The notes beneath the pieces were generated by a model that was not told the DNA's origin, made no database searches, and saw nothing but the letters and a program-made list of their open reading frames with translations. Both the position numbers and the translations under genes were made by a program. A stretch of 64,000 nucleotides of DNA from Branchiostoma lanceolatum (lineage: Eukaryota > Chordata > Leptocardii > Amphioxiformes > Branchiostomatidae): positions 18,104,242-18,168,241 of the forward strand of contig NC_089730.1 in the NCBI RefSeq assembly GCF_035083965.1, written 5' to 3'. Below are positions 10,240 through 23,200 of this stretch, in pieces; the first letter of the stretch is position 1; each line of letters starts with the position of its first letter.

Positions 10240-11231
10240 ATTTGTGGTTGATTAGACATCAACTTCATGCGCCATGTAAAATGTTGGTGATATCTCTAGC
10301 TTTTCCTCGATGCTGTGACTCAATCACGATTTTCATGCATTTGTGATAGATATTCCCATGGCCACATACTGAATATCTAAAGGTAAGACTCAAGGATGTT
10401 TTTTTTTAAACTAAAAGGACACCCACTGGCTTGCACAGAAGTCTTGTTTTTATGTAACAAGATTAGTCATGTTTTATGCAACATTAGAGTCATGTTTCTG
10501 CGAAATCATGTTTGTTTAGATTTTTTACCTGTTGCTATATAAAGTCAGACATTGATCAGAATTGTGTGAGAATGGTACTAGTAAAAAAGTAAAAATGTCT
10601 CAGAATGAAATGCTTACTTTAGTTACAGCTTTATTTATGGCAAAGCTTCCAAAGTGTCATTAAATTTGTTTGAAATTGAAATAATGTTCTGTGAGTCCTG
10701 TATCTAGCATGTATGTTCAAGCTCCAATATTAAGATAATTTTTAAAAATTTTACAGTTTTTAAATTAAATGTCAGTTTGTAGATTTTGTAACTTCCCCTT
10801 GCCCCTTGCAAACATAACCTTTTTTGTTGTTAATATGGTCATAAACAGACACAGACAGACAGACACACATGCACACACAAAAGCTTCAGCATCTCACTCC
10901 CTTCAGTTTTACTATTGACAGATTTATCAAAAAAAGGACTAAAACTAGTAAAACTGCAATTCACTTAAGTCTTAAGGATGTTATTTTGAAAAGGCTCAAT
11001 TTTGAAACTAATGATTTACGATCATTAGCTTAGGGTTAAGTGATATCTTTTTTTATTGAAGGTGCAAATGCTTTGTTTGAGATTGTGACTTAAACAAAAC
11101 CATACGGTCTTTGTATAGCCAGCTGTGATTGGTAGATCCTTGAGGATCCAACGGTTTGCCAAAATTTCATCATTTGAAAAAAAAAAATGCGGCTGAGTTT
11201 GATGTAAACAACATCGAAGTCGTGCCCTGCG
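10240..11231. other. 3' flank of GUCD1 homologue and intergenic DNA
   Basis: AT-rich, with no coding signal. It holds a short (ACAG)n/(CACA)n simple repeat at about 10848-10880 and ATTAAA at about 10658, a possible weak poly(A) signal for GUCD1. Confidence 0.4.
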
Positions 11232-11239
11232 TGACGTCA
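11232..11239 (+). promoter_or_regulatory. CRE-like palindrome TGACGTCA
   Basis: Perfect cAMP-response-element palindrome about 200 bp upstream of the receptor phosphatase start codon, in a locally GC-richer stretch. CREB/ATF binding is inferred from the motif only. Confidence 0.35.
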
Positions 11240-11442
11240 CCTGTTGAATAGACATAGACATGATTGTCTGGCTGCCTCTCATGCGTATGTATGCATAACC
11301 GCGCAGTCATTTTTATCCCGATAGTTTTCTATTGTGGATGGCGTAGACTTGTGCCATGATTCGGGCTATAGTTAACAGAACTCCGGCCATATTTCGACCT
11401 GAGTTTTGAGAGTTCCAACCGCTGAGGAGAGGTCTACCAATT

Positions 11443-14400
11443 ATGTGGACTTCCGTGGCGGACAGGAAACCTGGGTCTTCGAGAATCAAGGTAAGACGCT
11501 TTTTCCTCTTAGCCAGACATCTTGCCACACCCTTTTTCTTGGATAGAAAAAAAAGACCAATTTGATTGTATCTAAGAACCCATTGTAAGTGACCTGTAAT
11601 AATGTATAAATCCTGCTATAGTGGCACATTGCAATATTACAAATACTTTAGCTGGAGGAATTTGAATGTAAACCAGGTGTATTTTGTGATATTTCAGATT
11701 GCTGTTGGACAGTGGCTGGCCATCTTGTGCCTGTGCCTGGCAGTGGCTCCTTCTTGCGCTGGTAGGAGCCCGATTGGTGATAGTGGCGGCTTCAGCTTAG
11801 AACTGGGCCTGACGCTCAGAGGGGGGTACTATGCAAACAACACCTATATCGGTGAGTACTGTGAATTACTAGATCCAAGCAGAGGTTCTGCTACGGATGG
11901 TTTTTGACATGTTTTTAGGCGTTTTTGTCAGGCTTCATACTTTGTCCCCTTTTCTTTATTTTGTTTAACTTGGTGACATAAAGAAAATGGGAAAAATAAA
12001 GCCTGAAACATTTACAATCCTTTTAATGAAATTTAAGGAAATTTTCCTAACTTAATATCTATGACCATGAGTAAAAAATCATATTATTTTTAATTTGTGT
12101 TTGAATCATTCTATTCTAGATAACCACATCCCAACCTATGTTTACATCTAGAATCACCAATAGACAAGAAGAAGCTATGTTTCTTTGCTATACAATGTAC
12201 ATGTATTAGTAGTTTTTTAAGCCCATGTTTATTGTGACAGTCATTTCATTGTATCAAAAGTCCTGTCACATATCACTAATTTGTACTTGTATGTCTCTAT
12301 GTTAGTCTGATAGAAAATGAATGTCCGATGATGTTTACTACGATTGTTATAATCAAAATTATTGTTTAAATGCAGTGAACATCACCCATGATGGGACCCC
12401 CCTATCTGATAAGAGGACTCTGCAGTACCTAGACTATGGCGACAGGTACACCCAGCAGCTGGGGGCCAACTTCGACAAGATCGGTCTGGAAGCTCGCGGC
12501 GCCAGCTACACTGACCCTAGGCCTGTTGGCACGTTTTTGGAGCTGCCCTATAGCTCCATGAGGACGTGCAGAGATCTGATCATGAGCAGGACAGGGGTGA
12601 GTAACAGGATTCCGAGTTGATGGGGACAGACCTATGTACGGAAACCCCTATGTTCCAACATCCCTATGTTCATCCAACACCCTTAAATGTCCGGACACTC
12701 CTATGTTCCGACATCCCTATGTTCATCCAACACCCTTAAATGTTCAGACACCCCTATATGTTCCGACATCCCTATGTTCATCCAACACCCTTAAATGTTC
12801 AGACACTCCTATGTTCCAACATCCCTATGTTCATCCAACAACCCTATGTTCATCCAACACAGTTAAATGTTCAGACACTCCTATGTTCCGACATCCCTTT
12901 GCTCATCCAACAACCCTATGTTCCACCAACACCCTTAAATGTCCGGACACATCCCTAAATCAGTTCTATGTTCTAACACCCCTATGTCCCGACTCCCCTA
13001 CCTGACATATGGGTGTCAAGACATATAGGTGTGTCCTAACATGTCAGGATGTCAGATCATATTGGTTGTTGGAACATAGGGGTGTTCATACATACATGTA
13101 GGGGTACATGAACACAGGGGTGTCCGAACATAGGGGTGTCCAAAAATAGGGGATGCGGATGCTATGTACAATATTTACCTGTTCATTTCAATTCACCTAG
13201 AGTCCTAGGACATTCGACAAATGAAATGAACAGTGGACCTCGGCTAATAAATGTCCCGTCCTAAGGCTTGAACCCTTTCCATGGAGTAGTGTGCATGTTG
13301 GATGAGTGACAACTGTCTGTATTCAAACTCCCAGACATGTTCCGGAGGCAGGGTTGCTGTCCTCTGGACTAGACATGCTATTTTGTACTGTACATTGAAT
13401 GTGGCCTCACCTCTGCCTACATAACAGGGCTCGAAATTCATTTTTGGAAATAGGTGCACTAGTGCACCCAACCAAAAGATTCGGTGCACAGAAAGGTATT
13501 TGGGTGCACCACATCTGTATCTGTATCTGTATCTATATAGCCGGTATAACCGCCATCAGGCGTAACACACCAGCTTCGCAGGCACGCGGCGCGGCAGCAG
13601 CTGGTCATATTACACCGAACGGTCTGTTACACCTAGTCTTTGCATATCTGACTGCAACCGTTCTTTAAAGCTACATAAAGTAAAATTGAATGTCAAAACA
13701 TAATTACAAAGTTTAATAAGTTAACGCTCTTCTAACTATGATCAAGAACTTCAATCTGTAATTCTATGGCTGAATTCCAAATTTCAAACAAGTAATACAT
13801 TGTACATCAAATAAAGTGCAACAAAGGGTTATATTGCTTTTTCTGATACTTACATTTCAAGAATATTATGTACACTTAAGTGTACAATTATAGTACCTAT
13901 AGCCTACAACAATATCTAGGTTCACTGGTGCACCCACAGTCAAAAATTAGGTGCACAGCTCCAATTATTTGATGCACACAGGTGCACATGCACACAGTAT
14001 TTCGAGCTCTGCATAACATTATTTATTTATGTACGTCTTTGTTTCTGCATGGTTCTTATAGGCACAGATTCTGGATGGAAGAGGCTGCTTCAACATCCAC
14101 TTTCCCCTGACCGTCACATGGAAGGCTCCAAAGCAGGATGTTGGGAAAATCAGCTTCATGTAAGTTTTTCTCAATACATTTACCTCCCATAAATACGATT
14201 ATTCCTACAGCGGTCATTTATGAATTATAATTCAGTAAATTCATCCAGGCTAACGTTTGTATGTCTGCAAGGTTGGTATTCGAGTAAACTAGAATTGAAT
14301 CAAATTGAATACCTGGACAGTGTCTATTGTATTGTAGTTACTCTAATTTACTATTAAAATCATTCACAATTCTTATATGTTTTGAGAAATAAAACGAACA

Positions 14401-17286
14401 AATAAGCAACTTATGAGACTAATATAATCATTAACTGCCACAATGAATTGTCAAAGACTGTCCAACACAAATAATAGTCTGATCAAAAGCACTGCCTGGA
14501 TTATTGCTACTGTTATATTGTTCCTATACTTCCATGAAGCTTATGTTTGAAAAAAGTAATGTGTACCCAAAATGTTTCTTTTTTCATAAAATCTGAAAGT
14601 ATGTGTCTCTAGTACATGTAGGCAGCTCTGCTGTTTTCTAGGAAATACACATCTGCACTGAATCTATTCAGTGCATTTGTTTCTTGTTGCAATGTTTTCC
14701 TGTCTTTGCTCTCTCCTTTTTCACGACACAGTACAGATTGTCTGGCTTCTAAGTACGAAACTTAATATTCATGATGGAAGCAATGACTCCAGCAGGCATA
14801 TAATGACTCATGCCTTTGTCTATTGTCAGTCTAGAACTGTCTTGTATTTCAAGAATTGGACCAGTCCGTTACAAAATACATTTTTGTAAAATTTAGAGCA
14901 AGTGAAAATCATAAATTAATGCCTTAGTTGGAGATTAAGTTTTAATTTGACATGTATGAAGTTTTGTGAATTTGGCTGTAGTTTATTGCATGGTGACATG
15001 TAAAGCCGCATGAATCTTACCTGTCACACATACTGTAAATCTAATGCAGAAATATTCGCGGATCTCTATTTTGCGGGAGAAAATTAAGTGTTCGCTGTGG
15101 TTTTGACTTCTGTTTGAAACAATAGTAGCGCTGGTGTCACACAATGAAATGGCTTTTCGCATTGGTTTTAAGTTTGTGGTATCAAAAGAGTTCACCGCGA
15201 AAAACCGTGAACCAAACCACTGCGATCATTTCTGCTGCATTTACAGTACATGTTTTAGACCATAGCCTCCCGACCTGCTCCAGACCATGGTTAGGAGCTA
15301 GTTGTGATCAAGGTCGTCTCTGGTTGTAAAATGCATGTAGTCAACGAGGTTACCTACTAGTCTTTTAAGATTTCTGGGATTGCCGACTATGATTTTGACA
15401 AATCAAACTCAAGAAAGACAAAATTCTTCTTCTTTGATATGATAAGAGGAGCAAACTGGAGCTAGAATAGGTTGGATTCCAGGCCAGGAGACTGAGCCGG
15501 GTTGGGGAGTGGCCAGGAGTAAAGTTGTGGGAAGGTCCTGTATGTGTGACAGGGGCTGAAGGCAACAGAATGCATACTATCTGTTTTATTATGCTATTTT
15601 GGTTAAGATTTTTGAAGGTATACGGAAAAGTGCACCATGGAATAAAAGTCAAGTCCTAAGGCCACACTAATTCAATTTCTTGGTCAACGGAATTTGAAAA
15701 AGAATGCTAGATTGGAAAATCAACATGAAAACAGAATCTCAGAGGAAAGTCTGGACCAAGGTGTACACAGTTTCAGGGAGTGAACAGAGTCAGGTGCAGG
15801 TTTTCACCCCAGCCTTCTGTTTTCATGACGTCCTCGTGCTAAAATTTTACCAAAAAAACAAGAAATTAAATTGGTGTGGCCTAAGATACAAAAGAAAACA
15901 GACATGTTTCGAGCCACATTCGTCACAAAATCTTGCCATGAATAATCACGTAACCATAGTGATGACCCAGCACAATTGATTGTCTGGGCTCCCAGATGGT
16001 GACGGTGTTGTTTTATGTAATGATGATTGCAGGTTTTGTCTGTAGGTTTCAATTTTTTATACATTGTCTCTTATTATGCCATTGTTGAAAAATCAACACT
16101 AAGTTTTACATAATGGTTAGGGATGGTATATACCATAATTTTTGCATACAACTTCATTATGCACATCCGTCTCAGACTGTCTATATTTTTTGTTTTCTGC
16201 GATTCTCTGAATAAACGTCAGTACTAATCGTTCTACTTGGCTATCCAGATTCCCAACTAAAAATCAAATAGTATCGTTAGTGAACAATTAGAATGTCTAA
16301 GACTTGTACACCTGGTTATCTGAAGTCTTTTGCAATACATTATAACCTAAGGATTACTGATGCTGAACTTGTCCCTAGTAGATCTCTTTTAATTCCTTAT
16401 TTACCTGTTTAAAACATTTACCATATGATAAGTGTCTGGAATCAAAGGTTAATGTTTAAATATTTTTGTAGCTAGACAGGCAGCTTACCCTTTTCTTTGA
16501 TTGATTTTGATTGCACTGTGGTGTTCTTTCTCAATATAGACATGGCTTCTGCTTCCTACCAGTTTATATTACTTCTAGGGAGGGAAGTATTGTTTTGTGC
16601 CTGTCTGTCTCTGTCTCTGTGTGTTTCTGTGATTCTCATATCTCAACATTAACAAATGAAATGCATTCGTTTTTCTCTTCTGAACAGGAGGGGTCATACA
16701 GTGTAAATCAGTATGGGTAAGGGGGGAAGTCTGCCAATTCTGATTGCCTTATAATTTTGATTACAATTTGCCCAGCAACAGAACTGTGTGATATGTATTT
16801 CAAGCTGATCTACCTACCTGCGTGTTCTGTTCTTTTTATTAGGGCAACAATCGAAAATCAGATGGATCGCTATCAAGTGATGTCTCCAACTGTGCCTGCA
16901 CTATCCCTACCGGTAAGAAACAATGCCATTTTTTCTTTGTCTTTTTCTCCTTTTGCTCCTCCTCACAAGAAGTGAAAATTCATCCATGTGGTTTCTAGAT
17001 TTTCAGGCACCACGATAACCAAGAATTTGTGGAGTTCTTTGTCAAACAAAAGCAGTAAAAGAAAGATTGAATGAAAACTGGAAATGCCTGTACCTGTTGG
17101 TAGGTGTTGTGAGTTCGCTGTAAAGTGACTACAGATATCCCCACTCGCTGTAGAAACCAACCATGCCTTATGACATTGTGTGCGCCACAGGGCTGGTAAT
17201 TAAAGCCATGGCAGTATATATTTAACAAAACTTTTGTGGCTGATTTTTTCAGGAGAAGAATGAAATCCCCCCTGAGTTGATGAACG
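11443..17286 (+). CDS. Receptor PTP module 1: signal peptide and Reeler-like region
   Basis: Exons 11443-11490, 11698-11851, 12376-12596, 14062-14159, 16843-16912, 17253-17286. Exon 1 ([16 protein letters not shown]) is hydrophilic; exon 2 starts [22 protein letters not shown], a good secretion signal with cleavage probably after SCA. The following about 130 residues contain [35 protein letters not shown] and GKISFMATIE. The pattern VGTF ... C ... H ... VTWxAP ... G-x-[IV]-x-F-x-AT fits the Reeler (reelin N-terminal) family; this assignment is by eye and should be treated as probable, not proven. The ATG at 11443 is chosen because its exon ends in a GTAAGA donor in phase 0 with exon 2. Confidence 0.7.
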
Positions 17287-20200
17287 GTATGTATATGATG
17301 GAATCTTATTCTTCATCTAACCATCAAGTTAAAGGCTATAAAGACATTTAGTGTACAGTTATGATGGGATGTTTTGAACTAACAAAATCATGCCTTAACT
17401 CATTTATCATTTTGTTAGTGATGATGCAGTATGTTATTTGTACAACATGATCTAGTTTGTAATTTGACTAATTTTTAAGTTGTGTACAATAACTGTCTTA
17501 GCTTTCAATGTTCTTTGTTTTATTCTCTTATGAAATTCTATTTATCATGCAACATCTTGTAGTTAACAACTTAAAGGTAGTGTGGTATAGTTAGCAATAT
17601 CTAACAGATAACCTATCACTAACCCAGGAACTGACCACACTGTAACTGTTTTTCTCCACAAACAGACCATGCCTACTTTGTTGTAGTGCCTGTGAACCAG
17701 TCTGTTGCACTGGGTAAGTAACAAAGTATTAATATGATCATAGTTTTACTGTTGTCTGCTCACTGCATTCAAAATTTGAAATACACTCATGCTAACAGTC
17801 ATGCCATCTCCAGTTCAGTAGTACATGTACATGTACTTGTATGGTTTTCACTTCTGTTATACTTTTTACCTCTGTGCAAACGGAATACGGTATTGTTGTC
17901 AGTTTGTCTGTTACTTTGTTTGTCTTGGTTTGGTTTGTTCGCAATAGCCTGGGTCCAAGGTTGGCCCATGTTCTGGAAAATGTTCTGAAGCTAAACAGTA
18001 CATGATGTATACATATAGCAAGTTTTAAAGTACTGTTCTTGTGCTATCTTCTGTGAACTACAAACACTTGATAGAGGTTATTGGAAAGGGTCAGATTATC
18101 TCCAGATATCCGAAAATGCCTCTGTCTGCTATGTTTCACTGAAATGCAAACAAAAAAGTCATATACGTCTGCCTCCATGCATGTTTTTGTGCATATGACA
18201 TCACAGTAAAATGCTCCATACTATACTCTGTAGTTCCATTTCACAACGTATGGTGCTTAGAACTGATTGTTATTTTCAATATTTTTTCCAGGTGAACCAG
18301 CCACCTTCCACTGTGAGGCTGTGGCTAAGACTGACATCATCATCACCTGGGCCTTCCATGGCGACAAGGACATCCCCCTGCCCTACAACTCCAGACACAG
18401 GCTGGACATTCACACCAGGGTACGGCAGCAGGACTTAATAGTCTTAGATTTGTCACACAAAATGATGAATAATGTCATCCTGAATCAAATTTGAGGTGGC
18501 ATAGTTATAATTTGTTGCTTCTTGGATTAGAGAAAGCAACATTTGGTCAGACCCTTGAAGTGCCTAGTGGCACATGGGAAAGGTTGTTTCCTTGCTGTTT
18601 CAGTTGCACGGTACTACAGGTTGGGGTTGCTTGTCCTTCTCCTTTAACATGCCTTCCTTTAACACGGGACCCCCCTTTTGCATTCCTTCCGAAAGAGTGC
18701 AGCCCCAACCCAGATTTCCGTACCCTGGTTTGAACAGAGGTCTCTTAGTCAGCATCTTATTGGAACCAAGATCTGAACTTTTAGGCTGCTACCAGTTGAG
18801 CTATAGAAACATCCCTAAAGACCACATGATATTATATGTTATATAATGCTGTATACATGTAGATAAACGTGGACACAGAGTCAAGTAGAAAGTTATATAT
18901 GAAGTTATTTTATTGTCAGGTTCAAGTGCAATACAGATTGGGAAGGTCCTTCAGTACTAAGGCCAGGGATGGTACAGGATACTACAGGGTGGGGGATGGT
19001 CCTTTAGTACTAAGGCTGGGGATGGTACAGGATAGTACATGGTGTGGATGGTCTTTCAGTACTAAGGGCAGGGATGGTACAGGATAGTACAGGGTGGGGA
19101 CGGTCTTTCAGTATTAAGGGCAGGGATTGTACAGGATAGCAGGGGGTGGGGATAGTCTTTCAGTACTAAGGCTGGGGATGGTGCAGGGTAGTACAGGGTG
19201 GGGATGGTCCTTCAGCACGAAGGTCAGGGATTGTACAGGATAGCAGGGGGTGGGGATAGTCTTTCAGTACTAAGGCTGGGGATGGTGCAGGGTAGTACAG
19301 GGTGGGGATGGTCCTTCAGCACGAAGGTCAGGGATGGTACAGGATAGTAGAGGGTGGGAATGGTCTTTCAGTACTAAGGCTGGGGATGGTTCAGGATAGT
19401 ACAGGGTGTGGATGGTCTTTCAGTACTAAGGGCAGGGATGGTACAGGATAGTACAGGGTGGGGATGGTCCTTCAGTACTAAGGGCAGGGATGGTACAGGA
19501 TAGTGGAGGGTGGGGATGGTCTTTCAGTACTAAGGCTGGGGATGGTTCAGGATAGTACAGGGTGGGGACGGTCTTTCAGTACTAAGGGCAGGGATTGTAC
19601 AGGATAGCAGGGGGTGGGGATAGTCTTTCAGTACTAAGGCTGGGGATGGTGCAGGGTAGTACAGGGTGGGGATGGTCCTTCAGCACGAAGGTCAGGGATT
19701 GTACAGGATAGCAGGGGGTGGGGATAGTCTTTCAGTACTAAGGCTGGGGATGGTGCAGGGTAGTACAGGGTGGGGATGGTCCTTCAGCACGAAGGTCAGG
19801 GATGGTACAGGATAGTAGAGGGTGGGGATTGTCTTTCAGTACTAAGGCTGAGGCATGATGGGGGAAGGCAGGGGCGGGAACCAGATAGTACAGGGTGGGG
19901 AAAGGACCTTCAGTACTAAGGATGGGGAGGGTACAGGATAGTACATGGTGGGGCATAGTCCTTCAGCACTAAGTATGGGGATGATGGGGATGGTCTTTCA
20001 GTACTAAGGCTGAGGACAGTACAGAAAAATACAGTGTGGGGATAGTCCTTCAGCACAAAAGCAGGGGAGGATGAAGAATAGTACAAGGAGGGGGAAGGTC
20101 CTTCAGCACCAAGGCTTGGCATTGTACATGATATTTCTGGTTGGGGGATGGTCCTTTAGCAGGCTGGGGATGGATCGGGATAGTACAGGATAGCACAGTG

Positions 20201-23200
20201 CATGGTAATATATACCTTCCAGCATCTTTAGACACATTACAAACTTCTAATGGTTGTTTGTTGAAACCTGGCTTGTTGACAGGACCTGACCATCCTGTCT
20301 GTAGAGGAGAGCGACCTCGGCAGGTACACTTGTCAGGTCAACACCAACAACTGGAAGCACCAGCAACATGCCTGGCTCTCCAAATATGGTAGGATATGGA
20401 GCATTTTCAGTCTTCTGATAGAGATAAAGCAAGCAGGTGCTGACCACCATGTTGATGTCCTTAGTTTGCATTTCAATGGACAGTAATGGTACACGCTTTC
20501 CAAAATTTTATCTGCTATTTTTTTTCCATTCTTCTGGACATCCTTTTTTGTGAGCTATACGTACTACATACCGCCTTTCTAGCCAACCACCTCTAATCAT
20601 AAGCAATTTAATTCTGAAAGCAATCTAATTCTCTATAGTAAAGGCACTCCATACTCTCTGGAGCAAACACCCTCAGGTCGCAAACCATTATTCCACAGAC
20701 ACTTGACTGTTTGTTAAAGCAAAGTTTAACTAATATCATTTTTTCACACAGTGAAGCCCAAAATCACCCACCATGTTGAGACCCTGAAAGTCAAGAAAGG
20801 AGAGAGGATGGTGTTGGAATGCCAGGCTACAGGAGTACCCCCACCAATCTACACCTGGCAGGTGGGAAACAAGGATGTCCGACAGCTAGGCTCCAGGTAC
20901 AAGGTGCGCCCGGACGGAGCTCTGGAGGTGAGGGCTATTCAGGTGGAGGATGCTGGGAGATACACGTGCGCGGCGCAAAACCTTCTGGGTGACGACAAGG
21001 CAGTTACTGATCTGGAAGTCTTGGGTGAGTTTGAAAGTATCCTTTTTTAACCTTTATTTAACCTTGAAAGTATACAACGATACACTCATTCGGCATATAA
21101 AGATAAGTCGACGATATAACATCATTTCCATATTAGGTAATCATAGTCAATCCATCATGTTACTCGTCGCAATATATTTTTAAATGTTGCAACTGAAGGC
21201 GATTGGTGGCTTAAGCTATTGGCCTAGCTTTAGGTAGTGGTTGCCACTTGGAAATTTGATGGTTTTCAGAGGGATACCCACTAGCCCCAGTATTTCAACA
21301 TAAAAATTGTGTTACATGAGTGGTACATGTTCACAGATACTTCAGTCTGTTCTTCTAGTTGAACTATCTGACTGTAGTGACCAGTCACTTTGAAATCCAT
21401 GACTACAAAAACATGATGAGTTACATTTGGTGTCAAATTGACAGCTGGTGTGTTATGCATACAGCTACAGATTAAGCTTTGCTGTCAGACTTTCCCATCA
21501 TGTTGAATAAATAATGTCACCTTAGACTTCTTCAAGCTTCAACTGTATTCTTCTTTTCATCCAACCAACTTCCAAAGATCCTCCCGAGATCTACGACCAG
21601 ATCCCCCCAACCCTGACGGTGCTGGAAGGCAGGGAGGTGTATCTGGAGTGCTTGGCCAGTGGGAACCCTCCCCCGGAATATGCATGGTTTGCCCCCAACA
21701 CCAGGTAATGACATTGCAGGAATCTTTTTATGTGTTGTGTCAATATATGTTAATGTAGAGGTTGCAATCTAGCAGAATTTTTAACTTTTTGTATAGTTTC
21801 TGTTGACACTCAATCTATTCAAAGTGCTCTGGTTCACTGTGCAAGTTTTGACCAATGTTCACAGGTTATCAAATTGAATGTAACTGCAGACTTTAAGGCT
21901 AGGAATATGCTCAGTTTTCTAGCAATTAAGAAATTTGGTGCTTCTGGCAATTCAAGGACTTGGCAGAAGTTCACTGACAGTATGACACAGTTGTAGTAGC
22001 TTTCCTGAATATGTCAGTCTTTCTAAATATTTTACCTCACAATACCGAATGAATCAATAGATTCCCCAAAACTAGAAATTTTTCACTGAGGTATGAGATC
22101 TTTAATGTTTTGTTTTCAGTGCGGTGATAAGAAACAATGGAGAACTGTCCATCGGTGCAGTGCAGCCGTCCGATGCTGGGGAATACATGTGTGAGGCAGT
22201 CAACAGTGAGGGGACGGATGAAACCATTGTGCTGCTGGTGGTACAAGGTAAATATTATTCCGAAATTTTTGAAAACTTAAAAGCTTTAGATTTACTCTAT
22301 GCTAGATCTGTTGAGAAAAATTGGTGTCATCACAATATGTTTTTTTTTTTTTTTAAATTAAGAAGTGGCAGGGCAAGAACAGGATTTTGATATTATAATT
22401 TTATTATAATTTTTATTCATTGAAAGCATTGCCACACCAACATGATGCATATATATGGGTATCAATCCCTGTGTCTGGGTGAATATTTCAATTTGCGAAT
22501 CCTTGAATGAATGGGAACCAGGCAGAGAAAGCTTCCATGATGCGGGTAGGATTTAAACCCTTCTGGAGTGCATTTGACAAACACTCCACCTGCTGAACAA
22601 TTGCAGCAGTAAAGAAAGTAATTTGTGTTAAACTGTTCTGTTTGTTTTTTGTTTCTTTATAAATTTCAGAGGCTCCAGAGTTTGCAAACAAGGTTCCACC
22701 CAACGTGTCTCTAGCGGTGAACGAATCTCTCCATGTCCTGTGCAATGCCACTGGAAACCCCAAACCAACTGTGACATGGCTGTTCAAGTCTGAGGAGGTA
22801 CGATTCTCTCAAGTTTAAACTTTCAAATACTATTGATGCAAACTGAAACAAGTACTTTGAAAGAAGCTGGCATTTTGGGCAAAGTGTGTTAAGGAAATTG
22901 AGACTGAGTGATTTGTGATTTGTGATTTAATGAAATTGCAAACGATACAATACACGTGGGCCACAGGCAGCTGTTGCTGGTGTCGTGGCCCACACACAAG
23001 ACAGTACAAAGCACATAGACTACAAATACAATCTAAAAAGCAGCGTTTTGGTGTAAAATAATGAAGATGAAGCAGTGACAATGCAATCTAAGATCATGGC
23101 TCAGTGTTTATTGGATATTCCTGTCAAGGATAATTTTTCTTGCACTTTTGACAGGAATAATTTTGTTAGGAACCAATAAGAGAATATCTTATGGCCTTTG

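Noticed and set aside
12634-13005. 123-codon + strand frame rich in HPYVHPT
   Set aside because: Pure minisatellite translation inside an intron, no splice or start support.
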